Origin: Hoylesella saccharolytica JCM 17484
GTDB lineage: Bacteria > Bacteroidota > Bacteroidia > Bacteroidales > Bacteroidaceae
Reading direction: 5' to 3'
DNA: 64,000 bases
Assembly: GCF_000614205.1 (NCBI RefSeq)
Contig: NZ_BAKN01000004.1
Coordinates: forward strand, 62,001-126,000
Numbering within the stretch: the first letter of the stretch is position 1; every line of letters begins with the position of its first letter. The notes beneath the pieces are model-generated. The model saw only the letters and a program-made list of their open reading frames with translations, searched no databases and was not told the origin of the DNA. A program made the position numbers and the translations under genes. Of this stretch, positions 1 through 8,572 are shown in pieces.

Positions 1-1176
1 AGCCGGGGGGAATTGTGCTTCGGATGTAAAGCCGGTCATATCTGTTTTCCATCCCGGCAGTGTTTCGTAAACAGGTTCGATATCGTGCTCAATGTCGTAA
101 GGGAAGTGGTTTATAACCTCTCCCCGTTGCTTATACGCCACGCAAGCCTTGATGGTATCAAAGGTATCCAGCACATCGCTTTTCATCATAATCAGTTGCG
201 TTACACCGTTAATCATAATTGAGTAACGCAGTGCCACCAAGTCTATCCATCCGCAACGACGTTCTCTGCCCGTTACGGCACCATACTCGTGCCCCAAATC
301 TCTTATCTTTTTACCCATTTCATCGAATAGTTCTGTGGGAAAAGGACCTGCTCCAACCCTTGTACAATAGGCCTTCATGATGCCGTACACATGACCTATT
401 TTGTTCGGACCGATACCTAAACCGGTACAGGCACCTGCCGTAATGGTGTTTGACGATGTAACGAACGGATAGCTGCCGAAGTCTATATCGAGCATGGTGC
501 CTTGTGCCCCTTCGCACAATATCGACTTTCCTGTCTGCAACAGATGGTTGATTTCGTGCTCGCTGTCTACAATTTCAAACTGTCGCATATAATCGATGCC
601 TTCCATCCAGCGTTGTTCTGCTTCAGTGATGTCGTAGTCGGTATAGTGCATACTTTGTAGAATAGCTTCGTGGCGAGCCTTGTGTGCGGCATACTTTTCA
701 GCAAAACCATCAAAGATGTCGCCTACTCTCAGTCCGTTTCTTGAAATCTTATCGGTGTAAGCCGGGCCTATTCCTTTGCCTGTTGTACCCACTTTTCCGC
801 TTCCTTTGGCAGCTTCGTAGGCTGCATCCAGCACGCGATGGGTGGGCATAATGAGGTGCGCCTTTTTTGAAATATGCAACTTACGCTTCAGGTCGTGCCC
901 ACTTTTTTCAAGCTCTTGAGCCTCGGCCATAAACAAGTCGGGTGCCAAAACTACGCCGTTACCGATGATATTGATTTTTCCGCCTTGAAAGATGCCGGAG
1001 GGAATACTGCGTAAAACATACTTCTCACCATTGAATTCGAGTGTATGACCGGCATTGGGCCCACCCTGAAAGCGAGCTATAACGTCGTAATGGGGCGTAA
1101 GAACGTCTACCACTTTGCCCTTACCTTCGTCGCCCCACTGCAGTCCCAGCAAGACGTCTACTTTTCCTGTGCTCAT
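1..1176 (-). CDS. purA: Adenylosuccinate synthase, 3' end outside window
   Basis: Joins IMP and aspartate with GTP, the first committed step from IMP to AMP in the cytosol. The reverse strand is open from the ATG at 1176 to the window edge, giving 392 codons of a family about 420-430 residues long, so only the C-terminal end is missing. It begins MSTGKVDVLLGLQWGDEGKG; the QWGDEGKG loop carries the catalytic Asp and binds IMP and GTP. NAGHT, GTTGKGIGPAY and EGAQGTMLDIDFGSYPF follow in the usual order. It lies 7 bp downstream of the Fur-family gene on the same strand, so the two are probably co-transcribed. No frameshift is visible. Confidence 0.97.
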   Translation of the reverse strand, partial: MSTGKVDVLLGLQWGDEGKGKVVDVLTPHYDVIARFQGGPNAGHTLEFNGEKYVLRSIPSGIFQGGKINIIGNGVVLAPDLFMAEAQELEKSGHDLKRKLHISKKAHLIMPTHRVLDAAYEAAKGSGKVGTTGKGIGPAYTDKISRNGLRVGDIFDGFAEKYAAHKARHEAILQSMHYTDYDITEAEQRWMEGIDYMRQFEIVDSEHEINHLLQTGKSILCEGAQGTMLDIDFGSYPFVTSSNTITAGACTGLGIGPNKIGHVYGIMKAYCTRVGAGPFPTELFDEMGKKIRDLGHEYGAVTGRERRCGWIDLVALRYSIMINGVTQLIMMKSDVLDTFDTIKACVAYKQRGEVINHFPYDIEHDIEPVYETLPGWKTDMTGFTSEAQFPPA

Positions 1177-1183
1177 ATCAATT

Positions 1184-1669
1184 CTATTTTTCTTGTTTCT
1201 TTCTTTTTTTATCGTTCTTCAAACGGCTCTGCTTAATGCGACACGTCGTGCAGATACCGTGTATATAAAAGATGTATCCGTTTTTGTGAAAGCGTTTTAG
1301 TTTGATTTCTTCAAACATCTGCGCCACCTCAGGCAGGTGCACTTCGGTAATTTTTCCGCATATTGTGCACACCTGATGACAATGGTTGTCGTTATCTTTT
1401 CGAGCCTCGTACAGTGTGCCGCTACTAAACCGATGACGCACCACCAGTCCCAGTTTCATAAAAAGCCGGATGGTGTTATAAAGCGTGGCACGGCTTACGC
1501 GGAAGTATTCTTTCTCAACACATACTTCCAAATCGTCGAGCGACAGATGCCCTTTTGCGTTGTAAATAGCATTTAGCACGGCATAGCGTTCGGGCGTTTT
1601 CCTGAGGTTGTTCGCCTCAAGATACGTGTCAAGTGCTTTCTTTACTCTATCTTTAATTCCCTTCTCCAT
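1184..1669 (-). CDS. Fur-family transcriptional regulator
   Basis: A metal- or peroxide-sensing repressor of the Fur/PerR/Zur family, about 161 residues. The N-terminal winged helix includes RKTPERYAVLNAIY and RVSRATLYNTI, the recognition helix. The C-terminal half carries a structural zinc site with two Cys pairs, CTIC and CTTC, and the DNHCHQV stretch that supplies metal ligands in the family. A longer reading starts at 1696, but the only good promoter -7 box lies at 1696-1703, so the ATG at 1669 (MEKGIKDR) is chosen. It is immediately upstream of purA. Whether it senses iron, zinc, manganese or peroxide cannot be told from the sequence. Confidence 0.9.
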   Translation of the reverse strand: MEKGIKDRVKKALDTYLEANNLRKTPERYAVLNAIYNAKGHLSLDDLEVCVEKEYFRVSRATLYNTIRLFMKLGLVVRHRFSSGTLYEARKDNDNHCHQVCTICGKITEVHLPEVAQMFEEIKLKRFHKNGYIFYIHGICTTCRIKQSRLKNDKKRKKQEK

Positions 1670-1695
1670 GCCTGCATTCTTTGCTGTTAACCGCA

Positions 1696-1703
1696 CAAAG
1701 TTA
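1696..1703 (-). promoter_or_regulatory. Bacteroidota-type -7 box upstream of the fur-like gene
   Basis: The reverse strand reads TAACTTTG, matching TAnnTTTG. Transcription from here would begin near 1690, which supports the start at 1669 for the downstream gene. No exact -33 TTTG is seen. Confidence 0.5.
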
Positions 1704-1854
1704 CTAATTTTTTATGGAAAATATTCTTGGGCCTTCTACTTTCGGGCGATGACCGCATTTTGTGGTTCTGCGAACAATCTGCAAAACTCTACCTGTACTT
1801 TGCTGGGGATAGATGGTTGGCTTTGCACCGGGATGGGAAAATATTAAACTTGAT

Positions 1855-2280
1855 TGGTCAATTTTATGGATTTTTGGTGCAAAAGGGTATAGTGCAGGGT
1901 ATTGCTTGTTTTCGTTTTTCTAGACAATTAACATTTCAATTCTGGAAGAAAACTATACGTTTATTTTGACAAGAATAAAGGCTCGGAAGTTAAAAGCATA
2001 GCTTTTGGAGGGTAATATCTATGCTTTTATTAAGCAAAAACATAGCTTTTGTGTGCTAAAACCTATGCTTTTACACCTTGGAAAACACGGTTTTAGGGTA
2101 TTGTGGAGGGTAGAAGGAAAGTAAAATCAGTATGCTAAATGTGTAAGTATTTGTTTGTTAATGTAATACGAGAGTGCTAAATACGTGCGAATTTGCGAAC
2201 AAATGGCTACTTGTTTACTTCTATCGCAGGCATTTCGGGTTAGTCTTCTTTGTTTTAACATTTGTAAATTGGTCAATTTT
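1855..2280. repeat. Dispersed ~425-bp element, copy A, with five 22-bp-phased cores
   Basis: First of three copies (others at 28291 and 53441), all in the same orientation. It is bounded by TGGTCAATTTT at 1855 and again at 2270-2280. The middle holds five 15-bp cores of the form AAAA-N7-TTTT, centred at 1999, 2021, 2043, 2065 and 2087, exactly 22 bp apart; the first is AAAAGCATAGCTTTT. Conserved blocks lie on both sides, including GACAATTAACATTTC on the left. A purine-rich GTGAAA tract follows the right end. No transposase is present, and reading frames crossing the element are not convincing genes. The function is unknown. Confidence 0.85.
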
Positions 2281-2340
2281 TCGAAAAGTGAAGGGGTGAA
2301 AAGATGAAGGATAAAAAATACTGACGACACAAAAGAGGTA

Positions 2341-2467
2341 AATAAGAATAAGGTATCGTGTTAAAACATGAGGATCATAAAGACCACCTGTTCCACCTGG
2401 TTTAGGTAATAAACCTTTAACAACAGGGGTATAGTCACTTCTTCCTATAAAACCTCCACCAACTCAA
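2341..2467 (-). pseudogene. Remnant of a secreted or RHS-type toxin C-terminus
   Basis: After an in-frame stop, the reverse strand encodes GGFIGRSDYTPVV and LLPKPGGTGGLYDPHVLTRY with no start codon, then runs on into the dispersed repeat. The Gly/Pro-rich text ending in YDPHVLTRY resembles the tail of an RHS or polymorphic-toxin tip. It lies downstream of a lipoprotein gene in a block of similar debris. The link to a toxin is an inference; that it is a broken protein fragment is fairly clear. Confidence 0.4.
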
Positions 2468-2552
2468 ACTTTGCTCGTACGGTTGGAGAGTTTTGTCGAT
2501 ATACAACTTCGTTTAGCAGCCCGTAGTCGTAGATAACTTACCGTACATCTTT

Positions 2553-2969
2553 TTATTTCAAAATAAAAGGGACAGCTCTTTTGAATTCTTCAAATATGTC
2601 TGCGTATTGACTCAGTTTCTTCCCCACAACACGTCCTCTATAATCAATCTTATACCTAATAACATTTAATGTATCAACTTTGTTAAGGGATGTGTCTTGG
2701 TAGAGATAAGTTTGTTCTCGCACATCGATAAAGTTACGATTAAAAATATACTTAATCTCCATTTTTCCACCTGCACCATATACGTATACAGTACTCTCTT
2801 TTATCTTTCCCCCTTTGTATAACACATGTGTTTCTGCACCTTCCGAGGAAAGGTTGTCTATGTCATAAGTAATTATTGTATCATGTCTATTGCTTATTGG
2901 CGTCATTTTTTTATTATAATTACAAGAACAAATTGTTAAGAGAACGATGAAGAATACATAATATTTCAT
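2553..2969 (-). CDS. Small hypothetical lipoprotein
   Basis: 138 residues. It begins MKYYVFFIVLLTICSCNYNK, a lipoprotein signal with the modified Cys near residue 16. The mature part is rich in beta-forming residues and includes ETHVLYKGGKIKESTVYVYG. No family is recognised. It lies in the decayed RHS region with two other small lipoproteins and one cytoplasmic protein. In such loci small lipoproteins often act as immunity proteins for periplasmic toxins; that role is inferred from position only. Confidence 0.6.
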   Translation of the reverse strand: MKYYVFFIVLLTICSCNYNKKMTPISNRHDTIITYDIDNLSSEGAETHVLYKGGKIKESTVYVYGAGGKMEIKYIFNRNFIDVREQTYLYQDTSLNKVDTLNVIRYKIDYRGRVVGKKLSQYADIFEEFKRAVPFILK

Positions 2970-3198
2970 TACTATTTTGAATTTAAGATAGGTAAACTTT
3001 TATTGTCTTTCAGGAGAATACGCTATTTAAGTATTTGTGCATAAGTAAAAATTGCCTCCTATATTTATTCCCCAATATAGACCTATTGTTCTTTCCTGCC
3101 TTTTCATTAGTCTTTATATGCTTTTCCATTCATATCTTAGGAGATTTTGCCATACTAAATGAAGGAGACTGGCAAACAACAATAGATGTTGCATGCTG

Positions 3199-3699
3199 CT
3201 ATTCTCTACATTTCACCCATTGCTCACCAAACAGCTGTAAATCATAAAAACACGTACAGCCCTCTTCATAGAAGTCGATAACTAATTTATTGCTTGCACT
3301 TTTATCATAAAGCACAATTAACCCACTATGTTCATCGTTAAATTCAAAATCAGAATTGAAGAGACTTATTCGTTCTATCATGACAAGCCCACAACACATA
3401 TCGGAATACCCTATTGACATATAAACAGGAGCAGAATATGCTAATTGAATTTTTGTGATAATACCTTTAAGTTTTTCTTTTTGAGTAAATAATGTATTTC
3501 TACATTCCCAATAATCCATTTTAAACAGGAGCATTTCATGATTATCCATGATACTTTTTGATATAATGTCAGATTCTTCAAGATTTAATATTCTGAACTT
3601 ATTATTAGTGATAAGTCTTGATAATTCCGTTAAATACTCCGCCATATACCTTTTTCCTGCGTTTTTACGCAAAAGAAATTGTAGTCTACTATTATTCAT
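3199..3699 (-). CDS. Hypothetical protein, likely orphan immunity protein
   Basis: 166 residues with no signal peptide or membrane segment, starting MNNSRLQFLLRKNAGKRYMA. The C-terminal part (LIVLYDKSASNKLVIDFYEE) has the alternating beta pattern and acidic character often seen in immunity proteins of polymorphic toxins. No named family is recognised. The ATG follows the stop of a short coding remnant on the same strand by a few bases, the spacing expected of an immunity gene behind its toxin tip. Function is inferred from context only. Confidence 0.55.
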   Translation of the reverse strand: MNNSRLQFLLRKNAGKRYMAEYLTELSRLITNNKFRILNLEESDIISKSIMDNHEMLLFKMDYWECRNTLFTQKEKLKGIITKIQLAYSAPVYMSIGYSDMCCGLVMIERISLFNSDFEFNDEHSGLIVLYDKSASNKLVIDFYEEGCTCFYDLQLFGEQWVKCRE

Positions 3700-3707
3700 G
3701 ATAATTT

Positions 3708-3840
3708 ACTTTATACTTATTGTTCTCAAACTTTGCACGACTGTAGCGGTTATGCTGCACTTGCCTACACCGGGTTTACTTACCACGCGTTTGTTGCCGA
3801 TAAATAAAAGAAGATGAAACCTTCTATTCATTTTTACCAG
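3708..3840 (-). pseudogene. Short coding remnant directly upstream of the likely immunity gene
   Basis: The reverse strand reads from an ATG near 3830 through FHLLLFIGNKRVVSKPGVGK to a stop a few bases before the 166-residue gene. About 40 residues survive. It may be the last part of a toxin tip whose upstream coding sequence is gone. The opposite strand also has a short open reading ending in GFTYHAFVADK, so the coding strand is not certain. Confidence 0.3.
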
Positions 3841-3885
3841 ACACGAATGTTTTGAAAACGTCTATTACTAACAACCATGCTGTTC

Positions 3886-4224
3886 TCATTTTAGTGATAA
3901 TAGTTTCACTCTGTATTTTTTTATTTTATCTCGATGGTATAATATCTCACCATCCATATCTATCATTAGGGTATCACCCTCCATTCTTATCATTTTTATT
4001 CCATACCCTTTGCATACTAAGACGGAATCATTATTCATAATATAATAAACGCTATATGGATATTCTTGATCAATAACACCAATCTGTGTAATCAATGCAA
4101 ACTTTCCACTATCAACATCTACGCACTCGCTTCCTTTGTTCCGAGGAGCAAAATTAGGAAAGCAACAGTTCAGCAAGAATAACATCATAAAAGATGTTGC
4201 TGTTCTATTTATAAATTTTCCCAT
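3886..4224 (-). CDS. Small hypothetical secreted or lipoprotein
   Basis: 112 residues from the ATG at 4224 (MGKFINRTATSFMMLFLLNC), with a hydrophobic signal ending in a Cys pair typical of a lipoprotein. The body (GKFALITQIGVIDQEYPYSV) looks all-beta. The open frame continues upstream to 4302 and beyond, but that part is RHS-repeat sequence (next entry), so the long start is rejected. Family unknown. The junction between RHS text and a signal peptide suggests recombination or a deletion inside an RHS gene. Confidence 0.55.
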   Translation of the reverse strand: MGKFINRTATSFMMLFLLNCCFPNFAPRNKGSECVDVDSGKFALITQIGVIDQEYPYSVYYIMNNDSVLVCKGYGIKMIRMEGDTLMIDMDGEILYHRDKIKKYRVKLLSLK

Positions 4225-4465
4225 AATATCCATAGTAAATATCAGTCGGTTATCCTCGTCCCAATACATTCTTTGTTCGGTGTTGAGGCTGTCGTTCTCC
4301 ACTAACGTAGGATTACCATTGGCATCATAGCTGTAATGCTCATGCCCTATCTGTGTGGGAGCCGTGGGGTGGTTGCTGTCCCTCTGCCCCAGAGGCCCTT
4401 TGGTTTTTCGGACGCCTTCGGTGTTATAACGTTCGCAATATCCAAAATATATAAATTCATATGAA
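4225..4465 (-). pseudogene. RHS/YD-repeat protein fragment
   Basis: In frame with the gene at 3886 but without its own start, the reverse strand encodes YNTEGVRKTKGPLGQRDSN, then IGHEHYSYDANGNPTL, then RMYWDEDNRLIF. YSYDANGNPT and MYWDEDNRL are YD-repeat text as found in RHS shell proteins of Bacteroidota. About 75 residues remain of proteins usually well over 1,000 long. It marks this block as a former RHS toxin locus whose shell has been lost. Confidence 0.7.
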
Positions 4466-4846
4466 TTTCCTCACTAAGGAACTATCAAACTGTTCGCCAG
4501 GTGTTTCGTCTCTTATGAAATATTGCTTATACTCCGAATCTTTCAAACTTTCTATAACCAATTCTTTAGAGTTAAGTGTTTGAATGCGATCCTTTGTACA
4601 TACTTTATTCCCATCTATTATAATTAAAGTGTCTTTGACGAGTTTATAACGCAAAAACATGACGGTATCTGAGATACAATCAAAAATAGCTGTAGAATCT
4701 CGGTAAAAGAATAAGTTTGCATATGTAGCAGTTCTGTAATCATTGTCCACAGCCCGCCAATGTCCTATAATATCTCCACCTACAATACGTTTGTCCTTTT
4801 TGGGGGTACAACCTAAAAGAGATATAATGCAACTAAATATTACCAT
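4457..4846 (-). CDS. Small hypothetical lipoprotein
   Basis: The ATG at 4846 gives MVIFSCIISLLGCTPKKDKR, with lipobox LLGC, so this start is preferred to the one at 4915. The mature part reads IGHWRAVDNDYRTATYANLF and later DTLIIIDGNKVCTKDRI, a small beta-rich outer-membrane or periplasmic lipoprotein of about 129 residues in all. No family recognised. The stop overlaps the start of the RHS remnant, consistent with an immunity-type gene left from toxin-tip exchange; that is inference. Confidence 0.6.
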   Translation of the reverse strand: MVIFSCIISLLGCTPKKDKRIVGGDIIGHWRAVDNDYRTATYANLFFYRDSTAIFDCISDTVMFLRYKLVKDTLIIIDGNKVCTKDRIQTLNSKELVIESLKDSEYKQYFIRDETPGEQFDSSLVRKFI

Positions 4847-4915
4847 TGGGATTTTACTCTGAAACCCCTCCCAATAAGCCTTTCCATTCTTAAATTTTAA
4901 TTTGTTGATTTTCAA

Positions 4916-5450
4916 CTATAAAGTTACAAAATAATAGCGAGATTACTAACTTTTGGGGAACTTTCTTATCCCGGACTGGCGTATTTGTATATAGCTCACA
5001 GGCTATTTATAGGGTATTGAAAATATCACAAAGAACGTTATTTGGGTAAAACACAAGGCAAAATGTTTACTGTTTGTTTGATGGAAAATTGATATGGATA
5101 TAAGTTAAACAATGATTATACTTTCAAGAAACCTCTGTTGTGTTGTGTTTCAAGGTGGGTAGTATGTATTTAGTTCTTAAAACTGCTTTATTCAAACAAA
5201 AACTATAATCGATCGCGATGTATTAGAGCCGATGCTATAAAATGGAGCAATAGAAGGAGTTGTTTTATTTACATCGGTAAGAAATGAGTATATAGAGAAG
5301 TTTAAAGATCTGTTTGGAGAAGAGGCTGGCGTAAATTCGGGTAAATGTATTTTATGGATTTTGAATTTGGTGATCAGCTTATCCATATCCATTTTATTGA
5401 CTTTTATAGATTTCGGGAAGGTTGCAACGATAACCAGTTCGCTATAATGC
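4916..5450. other. Intergenic region with a possible plus-strand coding remnant
   Basis: No convincing gene. From 5241 to the stop at 5445-5447 the plus strand is open for 68 codons without a usual start: VRNEYIEKFKDLFGEEAG, then a hydrophobic segment ILNLVISLSISILLTFIDFG. This could be the C-terminal end of a lost membrane protein. The reverse-strand frame across the same stretch is probably a shadow. The rest is AT-rich and featureless. Confidence 0.3.
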
Positions 5451-5484
5451 AAAACATCCCGACATTCAGAAAAATGTCGGGATG
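5451..5484 (-). terminator. Strong hairpin terminator after the OmpA-like gene
   Basis: A perfect 12-bp stem, CATCCCGACATT pairing with AATGTCGGGATG, with loop CAGAAA, followed on the reverse strand by GTTTTG. It lies 25 bp past the porin stop codon and could also end transcription coming from the left. Confidence 0.85.
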
Positions 5485-5509
5485 CCTTTATATGTATATT
5501 TGTGGAGAA

Positions 5510-6667
5510 TTATTCGCCCTTCGAGCTATCGTTGAATGTAGCAACACGGTTGAAAGCAACTTCCTCAAACAGTGCGTCAGTTACACCCATACCCTTTGTG
5601 GTAAGGCGGCTAGCAGCAATCTTATATCTCTTAACAAGTGCTTCCTTAACAGCTTCAGCACGTGCATTAGACAATTGTTGATTGAGCTCGGGGTTACCTT
5701 CGGGAGATGCATAACCGCGAATTTCAACCTTAGCCTCGGGATGCTTCTTCATATAACCGGCAATGAGTTCCAGCGGAGCATACTGTGCAGGGTCTACAAC
5801 AGATTTGCCTTGACGGAACAATACAGTAGGCTGGAGGTTGGTGACAGTTTCAGACTTGATGTTCTTAACAACAGTCTTGGGCTTGCTATTGCAATCATCG
5901 AGTGCTTTCTTCAGGTCGGAAATCTGACGATCTTTTGCAGAAAGCTGTGCATCTTTGTCGTTGAGGTTACCGCGGAGATTGTTGATTTGAGCGTTCAAAC
6001 CATCGATTTCTGCTTGGTCACGACCTGCGGGAGCCAATGTGAAATTGTGAGCACCATTAGAGTTCTTGAACTTATAGATCAAACCGGCGTTAAGCTGAAC
6101 GTTCGACTTGTTGATGTTATACTCAAGTGCGCTGTAACCAAGACCATTCAAATTATAAGTGAGAGACGGTTCGATGTAGAATTGCCACTGCTTGCTTGAA
6201 CCAAAGTTGAAAGCAAAGTCAATAGCAACCTTAGAGGTTAGGCTGTTGAAATTCTCCTGTTCGTAAGCATTAAAAGTGCGTCCCCAGCCGAAACCGTACA
6301 AACCGATGATTTCAAAGCAACGAGGCTCGCCATTGTATCCGCCGAACCAATTGCTTAAATTCGTAGTTCCCAATACAGAGGTGTTGATGTTTCTTACAAA
6401 CGTTCCACTAGACTTACCCGGTTTGTTTGAGAAGTAAGCATTGCTCTCTACTGCGAAACCAAACACCGGAGTGAAGTAACGACCGATGCGCAATCCTGCA
6501 TTGGGGTTGAGGTTGTTCAACCAGTTGTGATCACCTGTTGTCTTTGTTGCAACACCACCGTTAATACCGATGTAGAAATTGTCGAAAGTTTTGCTTCCTG
6601 TAACTGTCTGTGCAGAAACAGTAGCTGCAAAGGCTGCAGCAGCAAACAAAGTAAATAACTTTTTCAT
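5510..6667 (-). CDS. OmpA/OprF-family outer-membrane protein
   Basis: 385 residues. Signal peptide MKKLFTLFAAAAFAATVSA is followed by an N-terminal beta-barrel of about 200 residues. A linker with coiled-coil character comes next (INNLRGNLNDKDAQLSAKDR, near residues 230-270). The C-terminal OmpA domain, from VLFRQGKSVVDP onward, has the peptidoglycan-binding motif NARAEAVKEALV. It anchors the outer membrane to the cell wall and may act as a porin. Transcribed alone, with a strong terminator behind it and a 270-bp region shared with the divergent cob genes. Confidence 0.93.
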   Translation of the reverse strand: MKKLFTLFAAAAFAATVSAQTVTGSKTFDNFYIGINGGVATKTTGDHNWLNNLNPNAGLRIGRYFTPVFGFAVESNAYFSNKPGKSSGTFVRNINTSVLGTTNLSNWFGGYNGEPRCFEIIGLYGFGWGRTFNAYEQENFNSLTSKVAIDFAFNFGSSKQWQFYIEPSLTYNLNGLGYSALEYNINKSNVQLNAGLIYKFKNSNGAHNFTLAPAGRDQAEIDGLNAQINNLRGNLNDKDAQLSAKDRQISDLKKALDDCNSKPKTVVKNIKSETVTNLQPTVLFRQGKSVVDPAQYAPLELIAGYMKKHPEAKVEIRGYASPEGNPELNQQLSNARAEAVKEALVKRYKIAASRLTTKGMGVTDALFEEVAFNRVATFNDSSKGE

Positions 6668-6936
6668 TGTTTTCTAAATTAAATAAATTGAATAATAAAT
6701 GTTATCACTAAAATGTTATCACTAAATAGTTATGTGGCAGATGTGTTATCTGCTGATAAAACTGCTGCAAAGAAAAAGAAAAAGATTGTAAGTGCCAAAT
6801 AAAACGAAAAAAAAGACGCATTTTGCAACATAAATAAGTAAAATAGGGTGTCTAAAATATACTTTTTAACTAAAAAATCGTTCAATTTCTCTGTAATTAT
6901 CCACTTGCATCTAAGCTTTTTCGTAAATTCGCGGTT

Positions 6937-7464
6937 ATGAAGAGAATCATTATGATTACCGGTGGGCAACGTTCGGGTAAAAGTATGTATGCCGAACAGC
7001 TCGCTCTCAGTATGTCTGAAACTCCAGTCTACATTGCTACGGCGCACGTGTGGGATGAAGAGTTCAAGCAGCGTATTCTACGGCATCAAGAGAGACGGGG
7101 AATGGCTTGGAGCAATATTGAGGAAGAAAAATATCTCAGCAAACACAACATATATAATAAGGTGGCAGTAATCGATTGTATTACTTTATGGTGCACAAAC
7201 TTCTTCTACAATCAGCATGCAACTACCGAGCAGCAACCTAATGTTGATGAGGCGTTGGAGGCATTGAAAGCAGAGTTTGATAAGTTTATTGCACAAGAAG
7301 CAGTCTTTATCTTTGTTACGAACGAAATTGGTAGTGGCGGTGTCAGTAGAAATATTGTTCAGCGTCGTTTTACCGACCTGGAGGGCTGGATGAACCAGTA
7401 TGTCGCATCGAAAGCCGATGAGGTAATATTGATGGTCAGTGGGATACCTGTAAAGATAAAATGA
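6937..7464 (+). CDS. cobU: Adenosylcobinamide kinase / phosphate guanylyltransferase
   Basis: Phosphorylates adenosylcobinamide, then transfers GMP from GTP to give adenosylcobinamide-GDP, the activated form for lower-ligand attachment. 175 residues. The Walker A loop GGQRSGKS is at residues 9-16; VAVIDCITLWCTNFF and VTNEIGSGGVS are the conserved central motifs, and the end (ADEVILMVSGIPVKIK) matches the family. First gene of a four-gene salvage operon, 28 bp ahead of cobT. No cobalamin riboswitch was recognised upstream. Confidence 0.95.
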   Translation: MKRIIMITGGQRSGKSMYAEQLALSMSETPVYIATAHVWDEEFKQRILRHQERRGMAWSNIEEEKYLSKHNIYNKVAVIDCITLWCTNFFYNQHATTEQQPNVDEALEALKAEFDKFIAQEAVFIFVTNEIGSGGVSRNIVQRRFTDLEGWMNQYVASKADEVILMVSGIPVKIK

Positions 7465-7492
7465 TAAGTTTCATGATAAGAGCTTCCCGTAA

Positions 7493-8572
7493 ATGAGAAC
7501 TTTCCATATTACTCCGCTTACAGATGTGCAGGGTGAGAATATTCATCATCAAGATGAATGGTCTGGGCGCATTCTCCATAAAATTGATAATCTCAACAAA
7601 CCCAAGGGTTCGCTGGGAATGCTTGAAACGTTGGCATTTCAAATTTGCAAGATACAGCATACTTTTTCACCCAAACTGATTCATCCGTGCCACCTATTGC
7701 TGGGAGGCGATCACGGCATAGAGCGCGAAGGCGTAAGTGTTTCTCCGAGAGCCGTTACTTGGCAGCAGATGATTAACTTTACTCGTGGCGGAGGTGGAGT
7801 AAATCTGTTCTGTCGGCAGCACGGCTTTGAATTAACCCTCGTGGATGTTGGAGTAGACCATGATCTTACGGCATATTCTGACATTGTTAACAGAAAGATT
7901 GCCCGCGGTACCAATAACTTTCTTTGGGAGTCAGCCATGAGTACTGATGCTTTTAATCGAGCTATTGAGATTGGGGTTGAATTGGTGGATGAATGTAAAC
8001 AAAAGGGATGCAATATCGTATGTATTGGCGAAATGGGTATTGGTAATACGTCGGCATCGAGTATTTGGATGAGTCTTTTCGGACAGCTTCCTCTCAATCG
8101 ATGTGTCGGCAGTGGCTCGGGACTTAATCAAGTGGGTAAAAATCATAAACTCAACGTTTTATCAAGAGCTGTAGACCGTTTTTGTACAATAGAGCCAGAG
8201 AGTAACAAAGCTGAAACCATCATTCGCTATTTCGGTGGATTTGAGATGGTGGTGGCTGTTGGGGCTATGCTACGGGCGGCCGAGCTGCGCCAAATTATTC
8301 TTGTCGACGGTTTTATTATGTCAGCCTGTCTCTTTGCCGCTTCTCGTTTGAACCGCTCGGTGATAGATTATGCTGTCTTTGGTCATTGTAGTGGCGAAAA
8401 TGGGCATGGCGAGATGCTTCGCTTGATGCACGCCCGTCCGATTTTGAATCTTGACATGCGATTGGGTGAAGGTACAGGAGCTCTTTGCGCCTATCCTATC
8501 GTTGAAAGTGCGGTCAGAATGATGAATGAAATGAATAACTTCAAAGATGCGAATATCGATAAATACTTCTAA
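7493..8572 (+). CDS. cobT: Nicotinate-nucleotide:dimethylbenzimidazole phosphoribosyltransferase
   Basis: Makes alpha-ribazole 5'-phosphate from nicotinate mononucleotide and dimethylbenzimidazole or a related base, activating the lower ligand of cobalamin. 359 residues, the usual length. Conserved text includes KPKGSLGMLE, LLGGDHGIEREGVS, GEMGIGNTSAS and the C-terminal RLGEGTGA, where the Glu is the catalytic base of the family. It overlaps the cobS start by 26 bp, which suggests translational coupling. Confidence 0.96.
   Translation: MRTFHITPLTDVQGENIHHQDEWSGRILHKIDNLNKPKGSLGMLETLAFQICKIQHTFSPKLIHPCHLLLGGDHGIEREGVSVSPRAVTWQQMINFTRGGGGVNLFCRQHGFELTLVDVGVDHDLTAYSDIVNRKIARGTNNFLWESAMSTDAFNRAIEIGVELVDECKQKGCNIVCIGEMGIGNTSASSIWMSLFGQLPLNRCVGSGSGLNQVGKNHKLNVLSRAVDRFCTIEPESNKAETIIRYFGGFEMVVAVGAMLRAAELRQIILVDGFIMSACLFAASRLNRSVIDYAVFGHCSGENGHGEMLRLMHARPILNLDMRLGEGTGALCAYPIVESAVRMMNEMNNFKDANIDKYF

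Noticed and set aside
2127-2330. Reverse-strand protein with LTRNACDRSKQ, also at 28485-28853
   Set aside because: Both frames are read from the dispersed element; the shared text follows from the DNA repeat. Copy C does not keep the frame, and third-position change is not favoured.
5345-6199. 284-residue plus-strand frame
   Set aside because: It is antisense to the OmpA-like gene, which has a signal peptide, domain matches and a terminator.
6668-6936. Cobalamin riboswitch before cobU
   Set aside because: The conserved B12-box and core pairing were not found in this AT-rich stretch.
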